A stretch of 64,000 nucleotides of DNA from Clostridium sp. CAG:417. GTDB taxonomy: Bacteria > Bacillota_I > Bacilli_A > RF39 > UBA660. The notes under the pieces are model-generated. The model worked only from the letters and a program-made list of their open reading frames with translations, searched no databases and was not told the DNA's origin. The translations under genes and the position numbers were made by a program. The stretch spans positions 1-64,000 of the forward strand of contig FR890374.1 in assembly GCA_000432835.1 (NCBI GenBank). Reading direction: 5' to 3'. Position 1 is the stretch's first letter. Each line of letters opens with the position of its first letter. Of this stretch, positions 34,631 through 44,155 are shown one piece after another.

Positions 34631-35719
34631 ATGAAGAAAAAGTTATTGTTTACAGCATATAGTCTTGATATCGGTGGAATAGAGAGTGCTTTAGTTAATT
34701 TATTAAATTATATAGATTATGATAAGTATGAAGTTTGTTTGGTTTTGGAAAAAATGAGTGGTTACTTATTAAAGAAGGTTAACAAAAATGTTCAAATAAG
34801 TGAGTTTAGGGTTTCAAATCATAAAAATATTATTTTCAGAAAAGCAATTAATTTAATACATCAATTATCTTTTTTTCTAAAAAATTATCATAAATATGAC
34901 TTTAGTTGTTGTTATGCTACATATAGTTTTAGTTGCAATAAATTAGCAAGACTTGCTTCTAAAAACAATTCTATTTATGTTCATAGTAATTATAGACAAC
35001 TGTATGATGAGAATAGTTTTAAAAACTTTTTTGATAAAAGAAATATTAATAAGTTCAAAACAATCTTTTTTGTTTCTAATGAATCTAAGAGAGACTTTTT
35101 GGAGATATATAGTGCACTTGCAGATAGAAGTGTAGTTATTAATAATTTTGTGGATGTTAAGTCTATAAAAGAAAAAAGTCTTGAAAAGATAACTTTAAAA
35201 AAGAAGAAATGCGAAACATTATTTGTCTATGTAGGTAGGCTTGATGATACATCTAAAAAATTAGGACGCGCTATTAACTTGATAGATAAAATTGATAATA
35301 CAAAATTATTGATTGTTGGGAGTGGTCCTGATGATACAAAATATCGGAATTTAGTTAAACAAAAAAGTCTTTTAGATAGAGTTATTTTTGTAGGAAGAAG
35401 AACTAATCCATACCCTTATATGTTACAGGCAGATTATATTATTTTAACGTCTGACTATGAGGGCTTTCCGGTTACTTATTTGGAGGCAATAGTTTTAGAA
35501 AAAAGAATAATTACTACCATAGATGTAAGCGATGATAAAATTAATATGGGAAAAGACTATGCTGAAATAGTTTCTAAGAATGAAGATATAATGGTACAAG
35601 AAGTTAAGACAATTTTAGAAAAACCTAGAAAAATAAAAAAAATCGACCTTGCTTTGATTCAAAAAGAAAGAAGTAAAGAATTAGAAAAATATTTTGATGG
35701 TGGTGATATAGATGACTAA
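34631..35719 (+). CDS. Glycosyltransferase family 4
   Basis: A 362-residue GT-B enzyme. The N-terminal loop is LDIGGIESALVNLL and the second domain opens with FVYVGRLDDTSKK. The donor-binding E-x7-E is present as TSDYEGFPVTYLEAI. It is related to the GT4 at 6.5 kb by its opening motif. AAGGCGG precedes the ATG. It opens the 34.6-48.2 kb glycosyltransferase run, and its end overlaps the next gene by eight bases. Confidence 0.88.
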   Translation: MKKKLLFTAYSLDIGGIESALVNLLNYIDYDKYEVCLVLEKMSGYLLKKVNKNVQISEFRVSNHKNIIFRKAINLIHQLSFFLKNYHKYDFSCCYATYSFSCNKLARLASKNNSIYVHSNYRQLYDENSFKNFFDKRNINKFKTIFFVSNESKRDFLEIYSALADRSVVINNFVDVKSIKEKSLEKITLKKKKCETLFVYVGRLDDTSKKLGRAINLIDKIDNTKLLIVGSGPDDTKYRNLVKQKSLLDRVIFVGRRTNPYPYMLQADYIILTSDYEGFPVTYLEAIVLEKRIITTIDVSDDKINMGKDYAEIVSKNEDIMVQEVKTILEKPRKIKKIDLALIQKERSKELEKYFDGGDIDD

Positions 35720-36632
35720 GTATAGTATCATTATTCCTGTTTATAATGTAGAAAAATATATAAGGAAATGTTTGGATAGTGTTTTTAGTCAAACTGATAA
35801 GGATTTTGAGGTAATAGTTGTTAATGATGGAACCAAAGATAATTCAATGGATATTGTAAAAAAATATGATGTCAAAATTATTAATCAGAAAAATCAAGGG
35901 TTAAGTGCGGCAAGAAATAGGGGAGTAAAAGAGGCTGTTGGAGATTATTTAATATTTTTAGATAGTGATGATTACTGGGAAAAAAACATTTTAAAAGAAT
36001 TAAGTAAATCCTTAAAAAATAATCCTGATTTAGTAAGATTTCAGATAAAGCAAGTTGATGAAAATGATAATAGTATGTGTTACAATGAAGAAGGATTCAA
36101 AGGACTTGCTGGAGAAGAGGCCTTTAGTAAAATAGTTAAATATCATTTTGTTGAAAATGCCTGGGCTTATTGTATAAAAAGAAAATATTGGCTAGAAAAT
36201 AAATTTCAATTTGCTAAGGGAAGAATTCATGAGGATTTTGGTATAATACCGCTTGTAATTATTAAAGCTACCAAGGTTAATTCAATAGAATATGTTGGGT
36301 ATAATTATTTTCAAAGATCTAATTCAATTATGAATAATGGAGATTACGAAAAGACAAAAAGAAAAGTTGAAGACTTTTACCAACATTATTTATATTTAAG
36401 AGATGAAATTAATAAGACTAATTTAGATAAACAGGTGTTTATGAGTTTTATAGCTAATTCATTAATTATAAAAATAACAGAGCTAAATAATCCTTTGTAT
36501 AAAGAATATAAGACTAGATTGAAAAGAGATGGAGTCTTTAATGATATTTTAGATGATACAATAACTAGAAAGTTAAAAAAAATTGTTATGAAGGTTAGTC
36601 CAAAGTTATTTAAAAAAGTGGGTAGGAGGTAG
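35712..36632 (+). CDS. Glycosyltransferase family 2
   Basis: A 306-residue GT-A enzyme that uses a nucleotide sugar. The opening SIIIPVYNVEKYIRKCLDSV, the VVNDGTKDNS nucleotide motif and the DSDDYW metal motif (DXD) are all present, as is the typical base HEDFG later on. It probably adds one sugar to the surface polymer repeat. It overlaps the preceding GT4 and is four bases from the following GT2. Confidence 0.9.
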   Translation: MTKYSIIIPVYNVEKYIRKCLDSVFSQTDKDFEVIVVNDGTKDNSMDIVKKYDVKIINQKNQGLSAARNRGVKEAVGDYLIFLDSDDYWEKNILKELSKSLKNNPDLVRFQIKQVDENDNSMCYNEEGFKGLAGEEAFSKIVKYHFVENAWAYCIKRKYWLENKFQFAKGRIHEDFGIIPLVIIKATKVNSIEYVGYNYFQRSNSIMNNGDYEKTKRKVEDFYQHYLYLRDEINKTNLDKQVFMSFIANSLIIKITELNNPLYKEYKTRLKRDGVFNDILDDTITRKLKKIVMKVSPKLFKKVGRR

Positions 36633-36636
36633 TATT

Positions 36637-37602
36637 ATGGAAAAAAATGTGAAAGAAAAAATATCGATTGTTGTTCCTTGCTATAATGAGGAGGAATCCT
36701 TAGAAATATTTTATAAAGAAATTAATAAAATTTCAAAAGAAATGAAGGAAGTAGATTTTGAGTTCTTGTTTGTGAATGATGGAAGTAGTGATAATACTCT
36801 TTTAGAACTTAGGAAATTAGCAAAGAAAGATGAGCGAGTTCGTTATATTTCTTTTTCAAGAAACTTTGGAAAAGAGGCTGGAATGTATGCTGGTTTACAA
36901 AATGCTAAGGGAGACTTTGTTGCTATAATGGATGCTGATATGCAGGATCCTCCTAGTATGATAAAAACTATGTATGAAGGTATTAAAAATGAGGGATATG
37001 ATTGTGTTGCATTATGCAGTCCTAAACATGGTGACTATAGTCCTTTGAGAAAGTTTTTTACAAATTGTTGGTATAAGTTAATTGGAAAAATTTCTTCTAC
37101 ACCGCAAGTTCCTGGAGCAAGAGATTTTAGATTGATGAAGAGAAAAGTTGTGGACTCAATTATTAGTATGCAAGAGTATAATCGTTATTCTAAAGGAATA
37201 TTTAGTTTTGTTGGATTTAATACTAAGTGGATAGAATATGAAACTCCAGAAAGAGTGGCAGGAAATTCAAAATTTAATTTTTGGAAACTATTTAAATATG
37301 CATTAGAAGGTATTCTTGCTTTTTCCACTACTCCTCTTGTTATCTCTGCATTTGTGGGTTTGATATTTTGCTTGATAGCTTTTGTAGCAGTAATAGTAAT
37401 TATTGTTAAAACATTAGCTTTTGGAGATCCAGTTGGTGGATGGCCAAGCCTTGCTTGTATTATTATGTTTGTCAGCGGTATTCAATTATTATTTTTAGGT
37501 GTTATTGGAATGTATTTGTCAAAATTATACTTAGAAGTTAAAAAACGTCCAGTTTATATAATAGATGAAACTGAAAAAATGAGAGAAAATTATGATAAAT
37601 AG
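36637..37602 (+). CDS. GtrB-like polyprenyl-phosphate glycosyltransferase
   Basis: This GT2 subfamily makes polyprenyl-phosphate-hexose at the cytoplasmic face. The catalytic domain has VVPCYNEEES, FVNDGSSDNT and MDADMQDPP. Two C-terminal membrane helices (about residues 226-260 and 270-297) match the GtrB/DPM-like topology of CsbB and YkcC. GGTAGGAGG precedes the ATG. The polytopic protein two genes downstream could be the outer-face transferase that uses this lipid-linked sugar, giving a GtrB/GT-C glycosylation pair as known for teichoic-acid decoration. Confidence 0.88.
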   Translation: MEKNVKEKISIVVPCYNEEESLEIFYKEINKISKEMKEVDFEFLFVNDGSSDNTLLELRKLAKKDERVRYISFSRNFGKEAGMYAGLQNAKGDFVAIMDADMQDPPSMIKTMYEGIKNEGYDCVALCSPKHGDYSPLRKFFTNCWYKLIGKISSTPQVPGARDFRLMKRKVVDSIISMQEYNRYSKGIFSFVGFNTKWIEYETPERVAGNSKFNFWKLFKYALEGILAFSTTPLVISAFVGLIFCLIAFVAVIVIIVKTLAFGDPVGGWPSLACIIMFVSGIQLLFLGVIGMYLSKLYLEVKKRPVYIIDETEKMRENYDK

Positions 37603-38563
37603 AAAAGATGTAAGTATTATTATTCCTATATATAATGCTTCAAAATATCTCAAAAGATGTTTAGATTCAGTAATAAATCAAACTAAAACAGAACTTGAAA
37701 TAATATTAATAAATGATGGGTCTACTGATAATTCTGAAGAAATTATAAAAGAATATAAAGATAAGAGAATTAGGTATTTTAAGAATAAAAATCAAGGAAT
37801 TGGAAAGACGAGAAATTTTGGTATTACTAAAGCGACAGGTAAATATATTATGTTTCTTGATAGTGATGACTTTTTAGATAAACATGCTTGTAAAACTTTG
37901 TTTGATAAAGCTTTTTCAAATAGTTTGGATATGGTAATATGTGATTTTTATATAAAAAAAGGACAAGAATTAGAAAAAGAAAGCTTATTAGATTTTAAGC
38001 CAACAACTTTGAAATCAATGCCAATTCTTGCATATGAAGTTAATCTTGCTCCTTGGAATAAATTATATAAAACAGAATTTTTAAAAGAAAATAATATTAA
38101 GTTTATAGAAAATTTAAAGTATGAAGATGCTCCATTTGTGTTGGAAGCAATGGATAAGGCAAATAAAATTGGAAAGGTTAATAAATATTTAAATTATTAT
38201 GTAATTAATGAAAAGAGTGAGACAACTATTAGAGATGCTCGTGTCTTTGATATTATTAAAATAATAGACATAATAAGACATTACTTTAGTGATAAGAAAT
38301 ATATGCAGGATATTATTGACAAATTAACTGTTAGAATACTTATGAATTATAATATACAAGAATGTTATCAAAGTGATAAAAAAGTGGCTATGAAATTTAT
38401 TAGTGATAGCTTTGATTATTTGAAGTTAAATGTTCCTAATTATAAAAAGAGTTCTTACTTTAAAGAAAGAGGATTTGCTCGTTCTATAATAGAAAAACAT
38501 GAGTTTATAACAAAACTATACTGTTTACTTTATATTTCTTTTAGGAGGGAGTTTAAAAAATGA
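37592..38563 (+). CDS. Glycosyltransferase family 2
   Basis: A 323-residue GT-A enzyme with SIIIPIYNASKYLKRCLDSV, INDGSTDNS and the DSDDFLD metal motif. It resembles the GT2 at 35.7 kb over the first 110 residues but diverges afterwards, so it probably uses a different acceptor. It overlaps the GtrB-like gene by 11 bases and the next gene by four. Confidence 0.9.
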   Translation: MINRKDVSIIIPIYNASKYLKRCLDSVINQTKTELEIILINDGSTDNSEEIIKEYKDKRIRYFKNKNQGIGKTRNFGITKATGKYIMFLDSDDFLDKHACKTLFDKAFSNSLDMVICDFYIKKGQELEKESLLDFKPTTLKSMPILAYEVNLAPWNKLYKTEFLKENNIKFIENLKYEDAPFVLEAMDKANKIGKVNKYLNYYVINEKSETTIRDARVFDIIKIIDIIRHYFSDKKYMQDIIDKLTVRILMNYNIQECYQSDKKVAMKFISDSFDYLKLNVPNYKKSSYFKERGFARSIIEKHEFITKLYCLLYISFRREFKK

Positions 38564-39876
38564 AAAAAATTGTTGCTTGTTTAAAAAAAGAAAAAAATCA
38601 GATAATAATATTTATGTTTTTAATATTTATATCAATTTTATTACTAAATATTTTTACTCCGTTAATAGCAGATGATTATGGCTATTCTTTTGGTGTTAAT
38701 GGTCGTTTACACAGTTTTATTGATGTTATAGAAAAACAGGTTCAGCATTATTTCACGTGGGGAGGGAGAAGTGTTGCTCACACTATTGCTCAAACATTCT
38801 TACTTTTTCCTAAAATTTTGTTTAGTATTGCCAATTCATGTGTTTATTTATTGTTGATATGGTTAATTTATCTCAATATAAAAGGTATAAATAAAAAGGA
38901 ATATCCTATAATTTTGTTGCTTATTCATTTGTGTTTGTGGTTTGTTGTTCCTGCATTTGGTCAAGACTGTTTATGGTTAATTGGGTCATGTAATTATCTT
39001 TGGACTACTACGATAATTTTGCTGTTTTTATATTTATTTAGGACTTCAAAAAGGAATGATAATTTATTTAAATCAATTGGCTTTTTGTTACTCGGAATTA
39101 TTGCGGGATGGACAAATGAAAATACTGCCTTTGGATTGATAGTTGCAACAGTAGGAATATTATTAATTAGTAAGTTTGAATATAAGGAAAAGATTACTAA
39201 GTGGAAGATTTCTGGATTGGTAGGAACTATTGTTGGTTTTGTTATACTTATTATAGCGCCCGGTAATTATGTTAGAAACAGTTTAGTTAATGATAATACC
39301 TTTATTGTAGTTAAGTTGATAGGAAGAATTTTAAATGATACTGTTTCTATGATAAACGTTCTTAAGCCACTATTTATATTAATGATTGTTTTATCTACTA
39401 TTTATATATATTATAAAAAGAAGATAGATAAATATTTTTATGTATTCTTTAGTGCAAGCATTTTATCAGTTTATGCAATGGTTTTATCACCTACCTTTCC
39501 TGAACGAGCTTGGTTTGGTATTGTGGTTTTTATGGTGATTTCCGTTTTTAATCTGTTAATTAATATTTTAAGTATGAAAAAGGTAATTAAGTATATATTA
39601 GTTGATTCAGTTATTATTTTATTTATTATTTATGTAGAGCAATTTATTGTAGCCTTAGGTGAAATTCGTCAACTAAATTCAGTGTGGAGTTATAGAAGTG
39701 AATATATTGAAAGACAAAAGAGTAAAAAAATATATGATATAAAACTTACACCATTTGTTTGTAATGATAAACATAGTCCTGCTTATGGGTTAGCTGATAT
39801 TACTCCAGGAAAAGATATTTGGTTAAATAAGGACTTAGCGAGATATTTTGAAGTAAATAGTATTGATGCAAAATAG
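38560..39876 (+). CDS. Polytopic membrane protein, GtrII/DUF6056-like (putative GT-C)
   Basis: A 438-residue protein with about ten hydrophobic helices and a long C-terminal soluble tail. An early extracytoplasmic acidic motif, PLIADDYGYSF, and FTWGGRSVAH and LIGSCNYLWTT resemble the DUF6056/GtrII-type membrane proteins. The ADDY motif is placed where GT-C enzymes carry their catalytic acid. With the GtrB-like gene upstream this could attach a hexose to the polymer outside the cell; the role is inferred from topology and neighbours. It overlaps the preceding GT2 by ATGA. Confidence 0.68.
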   Translation: MKKIVACLKKEKNQIIIFMFLIFISILLLNIFTPLIADDYGYSFGVNGRLHSFIDVIEKQVQHYFTWGGRSVAHTIAQTFLLFPKILFSIANSCVYLLLIWLIYLNIKGINKKEYPIILLLIHLCLWFVVPAFGQDCLWLIGSCNYLWTTTIILLFLYLFRTSKRNDNLFKSIGFLLLGIIAGWTNENTAFGLIVATVGILLISKFEYKEKITKWKISGLVGTIVGFVILIIAPGNYVRNSLVNDNTFIVVKLIGRILNDTVSMINVLKPLFILMIVLSTIYIYYKKKIDKYFYVFFSASILSVYAMVLSPTFPERAWFGIVVFMVISVFNLLINILSMKKVIKYILVDSVIILFIIYVEQFIVALGEIRQLNSVWSYRSEYIERQKSKKIYDIKLTPFVCNDKHSPAYGLADITPGKDIWLNKDLARYFEVNSIDAK

Positions 39877-39894
39877 TTGATTTTACAGATATCT

Positions 39895-39923
39895 TTTACA
39901 AAGTGGTTTATTGATGTTATAAT
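39895..39923 (+). promoter_or_regulatory. Promoter before the ABC exporter genes
   Basis: TTTACA (39895-39900), 17 bases, TATAAT (39918-39923) with TG in front. It gives the exporter a start separate from the upstream glycosyltransferases. Confidence 0.6.
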
Positions 39924-39953
39924 TAATATGTTAAAGATTTAGGAGGAAAGAAG

Positions 39954-40745
39954 ATGTTAAAAAATATTGCTTCGAATTTTAATAGATATCAGTTTTTAAT
40001 GAAACAATTAATATCTAGAGATTTTAAGGTAAAATATAAAAGGAGTGTTTTAGGAATTCTATGGAGTCTACTTTATCCAATACTAATGATGTTGGTAATG
40101 GCTGTTGTTTTTTCTAAAATGTTTAGATTTAGTGTTCCAGGAGTAAATTATTTTGTTTACTTTGAAGTTGGATTTATTATGTTTAATTATTTTAGTGAAG
40201 CCACAAATAATGGTATGACTTCTGTAGTTTTCAATTTTAATTTATTGACAAAAGTATATATACCAAAATATATTTTTCCATTATCAAAGTGCCTTTTTTG
40301 TGGAATTAATTTTATTTTGACTTTAATACCATTGTTTTTTGTTATTATTTTTACAGGTACAATAAAAGAAATATCATGGTTTTACTTGCTATTACCACTT
40401 ATATTTTTATTTGGATTTTTATTTACTGTAGGTATAAGCTTTATTTTAGCTACTGTGTCAGTGTTTTTCCGTGATATGTTTTATATTTATAGTATTTTAC
40501 TTACTATATGGAATTATGCTACACCTGTATTTTATGATATTTCAATTATACCAGCTACTCTACAGAGAATATTTAGATTTAATCCTTTGTACGTATATAT
40601 AGATTCTGCTAGACAAATTATTTTGTTTGGTAATTGCCCGTCTATGACAAACATATTTTTAATGGTATTTTATGGTGTTTTTGCCGTAGTAATTGGATCT
40701 ATTATTTTCAAAAAACATCAAGATAATTTTGTTTATTATGCATAA
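39954..40745 (+). CDS. Polysaccharide/teichoic acid ABC exporter permease (TagG/RfbA type)
   Basis: An ABC-2 permease of 263 residues with six membrane helices. The N-terminal RDFKVKYKRSVLGILWSLLYP is the characteristic amphipathic stretch of the O-antigen and teichoic-acid exporter family, and WNYATPVFYDIS and RFNPLYVYID are also typical. It forms the membrane channel that flips a lipid-linked polymer outward with the ATPase encoded 12 bases downstream. AGGAGG precedes the ATG. Confidence 0.92.
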   Translation: MLKNIASNFNRYQFLMKQLISRDFKVKYKRSVLGILWSLLYPILMMLVMAVVFSKMFRFSVPGVNYFVYFEVGFIMFNYFSEATNNGMTSVVFNFNLLTKVYIPKYIFPLSKCLFCGINFILTLIPLFFVIIFTGTIKEISWFYLLLPLIFLFGFLFTVGISFILATVSVFFRDMFYIYSILLTIWNYATPVFYDISIIPATLQRIFRFNPLYVYIDSARQIILFGNCPSMTNIFLMVFYGVFAVVIGSIIFKKHQDNFVYYA

Positions 40746-40757
40746 AAGGAGGAAAAT

Positions 40758-41561
40758 ATGATTGATATAAAAAATGTAACAATGAAGTTTGATATGGGAA
40801 TTGAAAAAGGTTTTTCATTTAAACAATTGTTTATTAATATGCTTGATCCAAGAGAAAGAAAGAAAAACAAAAAGAAAAAAAGTGTTTTTGTAGCATTGAA
40901 TGATGTTTCATTTCATGTTGATAAGGGTGAAGTAGTTGGTTTAATTGGTAGTAATGGTGCTGGAAAGTCTACTTTATTGAAAGTTGTTAGTGGTGTTATG
41001 AAACCTACAAAAGGTAATGTAACTGTCAATGGTTCTATTGCTCCAATGATTGAATTAGGAGCAGGTTTTGATGCTGAATTAACAGCTAGAGAGAATATTT
41101 ATTTAAATGGAGCAGTTTTAGGTTATTCAAAGAACTTTATTGATCAAAAATTTGAGGAAATTGTCGATTTTTCTGAGTTACGAGATTTTTTGGATGTTCC
41201 AATAAAAAACTTTTCTTCTGGTATGACAGCTAAACTTGCATTTGCAATTGCTACTGTTGTTGATCCAGAGGTTCTGATTGTAGATGAAATTTTATCAGTC
41301 GGAGATATTAAGTTTCAGGAAAAAAGTAGAAATAAAATGATGAGCATGATTAATGGTGGTACTACTGTGTTATATGTATCACATTCTCTGGAAAGTATAA
41401 GAGAATTATGTACTAAGGTAGTATGGTTGGAACATGGTACAATGAAGATGATAGGTGATCCTGATACTATTTGTGATACATATTACCGCTTTCAAATGGG
41501 TGAACCTATCGATATGAAAAAGAGTAAGAAGGATAATAAGAGAAAAAAACAAGATAAGTAG
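40758..41561 (+). CDS. Polysaccharide/teichoic acid ABC exporter ATPase (TagH/RfbB type)
   Basis: A 267-residue ATPase. An N-terminal extension with a basic run (PRERKKNKKKKS) precedes Walker A GSNGAGKST, the family-specific GAGFDAELTARENIYLNG, the signature NFSSGMTAKL and Walker B VLIVDEILSVGD. The C-terminus is short and basic, without the carbohydrate-binding domain of some homologues. That suggests recognition of the lipid-linked chain as in TagGH. AGGAGG precedes the ATG. Confidence 0.93.
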   Translation: MIDIKNVTMKFDMGIEKGFSFKQLFINMLDPRERKKNKKKKSVFVALNDVSFHVDKGEVVGLIGSNGAGKSTLLKVVSGVMKPTKGNVTVNGSIAPMIELGAGFDAELTARENIYLNGAVLGYSKNFIDQKFEEIVDFSELRDFLDVPIKNFSSGMTAKLAFAIATVVDPEVLIVDEILSVGDIKFQEKSRNKMMSMINGGTTVLYVSHSLESIRELCTKVVWLEHGTMKMIGDPDTICDTYYRFQMGEPIDMKKSKKDNKRKKQDK

Positions 41562-41575
41562 TTGTGGAGGATAAT

Positions 41576-44152
41576 ATGAATATATTAGGCAGAAATTATA
41601 TAAAATCATCTGGAAAATTAAGGGTTGTTAGGGAAAAAAATAAAATAGTAATAGAGAATAATTCCGATATAAAACAAAAATTAATTTTTTATAAATCGAT
41701 AAAAACAGATAATAAAAGATTAACAATTAATTCTGTTTCAAATATTAATACAGAGGAAAATTGTACAATAAAAATTTTAAATAGAAAGTTTAGAGTTATT
41801 CAATCAGTTGATATGAATACTAAATCATTTTTTTCTAATTTACCTAAAAAGGTTTTTATAGGGCTTTCAATTTTACCAAATGCTAAGATTGAAATTGATT
41901 CTTTGGAGGTTTCCTTTGAAAAAGAAGATGCAAGTATTAAGGAATATTTTTCTGGTAATATATTGTTAATTTGTCCTGGGTATCCAATGGTAAAAAATAA
42001 ATATTTATTTTCTTTTATTCATTCAAGGGTGCAAGCTTATAAGGAAAATAAATTGAATGTTGATGTTGCAGTTGTTCATAGTGAATATATTGAAAAAACT
42101 GAATTTGCTACTTTTGAAAATGTTGATTATATAAGAACTGGATACAATCAAATAAGAAATTTATTACAAGTTAAAAAGTATGATAAAATTTTAATACACT
42201 TTTTTGATCCTGCCTATTTTCAATTGTTAGAACCACAGGATTTATCGAATACTCAAATTATTTTATATTCTCATGGTACTGATGCCTTGTATAGAGCTTT
42301 TGATGTGATTGGACGTCCATACTTTGTTTCAGATTATGTTGTTCCAGAATCATTCACTAAAACTTTTGCTTTGAGGGATTATTATATAAAAAAATATAAT
42401 AATCTGCCAAATGTGAAATTTGTGTTTGTGTCAAATTGGGCTAAAAAGATGAGTGAGGAATTACTGAAAATAAAATATAATAATGCAGAAGTTATACCTT
42501 GCTTTATAGATGAAAAGCAATTTCCATATACTGAAAAGGATCCAGAATTAAGAAAAAGAGTTTTTGTGCTTAGAAAGTTTGATGATTTAAGTACTTATTC
42601 TATTGATATTGATGTTAGAGTAATTTTAGAACTTAGTCATAGAAAATGTTTTAATGACATGGAATTTTCAATTTATGGTGATGGAGGAATTCATGATAAG
42701 TTGGTTGAACCATTAAGAAAGTTTTCTAATGTTCATATATATAGAAAATTTTTATCGCATGATGAAATTAAAATGATGCAAAAAGAAAATGGTATAGGCC
42801 TTTTTGCAACAAGATTTGATACACAGGCTGTGTCTTCATGTGAGGCAGCAATGGCAGGTTGTGTTGTTGTAAGTTCTAAAAATGTTGGAACTTGTGAGTA
42901 CATAGATCCTAAAATAGGTGCTTTTTGTGAAACAGAAAATATTATCGAATATGCTGACCTAATCGAAGAATTATATAATGATCCAAAATTGTTTAAAACA
43001 ATGTCTGAGAAGATGCATGATTCTGTTATGAAAACGTGTAGTTATAAGTATTCTATAAAAAAAGATATGGATATGATACTTAGTTTTGATAAGACTGAAA
43101 AAATTAAGGTTCCTGATATAAAGAAAAATCCTATATTGAGTATTGTTATTCCTTCTTATAATGTTGGTAAGTATATTAAAGGTGGTGTAAAATCACTTTT
43201 ACGTTCTAAATATGCATCTGACTTGGAAATAATTATTGTGAATGATGGCTCTAAGGATGATACAGTCGCTAAAAGTAACGAATTATTGAGTAATTATCGT
43301 GGTAAGAATCCTATTATAAAAATAATAGATAAGGAAAATGGTGGACATGGTTCTACAATTAATAAGGGAATTGAAATAGCTACTGGTAAGTATTTTAGAC
43401 TTATGGATGGCGATGACTATTATATTACTGAAAATTTAGATAAGTTATTGGAAAAATTAAAGGACGAAGATAGTGATATAGTTCTAACAAATTATATAGA
43501 GGATTTTGCTGTTACAGCTGTTTATAATCCTACTAAATTTTATCCTAATTTGGTACCTGGTGTTCAATATAATTTGGATGAAATGTATTATAATGGTAAT
43601 GAATATGGATTTATAATGTTTGGCCCATTATTACCAACCTCAACATATAAAACATCCATATTAAAAAATGCTAATTTTAAAATCGATGAACATTGTTTCT
43701 ATGTAGATATGGAATACAATTTAGTTGGGTATATAAATGCCAAAACAGTTAGTTATTATCCTTTTGATATTTATAACTATTATTTAGGACGACAGGGACA
43801 ATCTATTTCAAAAGAATCATATAAGAAAAATATTTTACATCACGAAAAAGTATGTTTAAGATTAATAGATTATTATACTGAAAAAGAAAAGGAATTATCA
43901 GAAAGTAAGAAGGCTTATCTTAATAATTGTATTATTGTTCCTATGTGCAAAAGGCAGTATGAACTTACTACAGAAATGTTTAAAAATAATGAACATTTTA
44001 TATCATTTGATAGAAAATTAAAAAAATATCCACAATTTTATAATAATACTTCAATTGCTGGAAGAAGAGTTAAGATACATAGACTAACTAACGGACACTT
44101 TATATGGATGAATGAAGTTTTTATAAAATTAGGTAAATTGATTAGGAGGTAA
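41576..44152 (+). CDS. Bifunctional glycosyltransferase, GT4-like plus GT2
   Basis: An 858-residue cytoplasmic protein with three parts. Residues 1 to about 125 are a beta-rich region of unknown type. Residues about 130-500 are a GT4-like GT-B domain (NILLICPGYPMVK, then GIGLFATRFDTQAVSSCEAA as donor site). Residues about 520-858 are a GT2 domain (SIVIPSYNVGKYI, VNDGSKDDT, MDGDDYY). Two transferase activities in one chain would let it add two successive sugars or polymerise a disaccharide. The GT4 donor motif has Asp/Gln where the first Glu is expected, so activity of that half is less certain. GGAGG precedes ATG 41576; GTG 41564 is possible. Confidence 0.8.
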   Translation: MNILGRNYIKSSGKLRVVREKNKIVIENNSDIKQKLIFYKSIKTDNKRLTINSVSNINTEENCTIKILNRKFRVIQSVDMNTKSFFSNLPKKVFIGLSILPNAKIEIDSLEVSFEKEDASIKEYFSGNILLICPGYPMVKNKYLFSFIHSRVQAYKENKLNVDVAVVHSEYIEKTEFATFENVDYIRTGYNQIRNLLQVKKYDKILIHFFDPAYFQLLEPQDLSNTQIILYSHGTDALYRAFDVIGRPYFVSDYVVPESFTKTFALRDYYIKKYNNLPNVKFVFVSNWAKKMSEELLKIKYNNAEVIPCFIDEKQFPYTEKDPELRKRVFVLRKFDDLSTYSIDIDVRVILELSHRKCFNDMEFSIYGDGGIHDKLVEPLRKFSNVHIYRKFLSHDEIKMMQKENGIGLFATRFDTQAVSSCEAAMAGCVVVSSKNVGTCEYIDPKIGAFCETENIIEYADLIEELYNDPKLFKTMSEKMHDSVMKTCSYKYSIKKDMDMILSFDKTEKIKVPDIKKNPILSIVIPSYNVGKYIKGGVKSLLRSKYASDLEIIIVNDGSKDDTVAKSNELLSNYRGKNPIIKIIDKENGGHGSTINKGIEIATGKYFRLMDGDDYYITENLDKLLEKLKDEDSDIVLTNYIEDFAVTAVYNPTKFYPNLVPGVQYNLDEMYYNGNEYGFIMFGPLLPTSTYKTSILKNANFKIDEHCFYVDMEYNLVGYINAKTVSYYPFDIYNYYLGRQGQSISKESYKKNILHHEKVCLRLIDYYTEKEKELSESKKAYLNNCIIVPMCKRQYELTTEMFKNNEHFISFDRKLKKYPQFYNNTSIAGRRVKIHRLTNGHFIWMNEVFIKLGKLIRR

Positions 44153-44155
44153 TAT

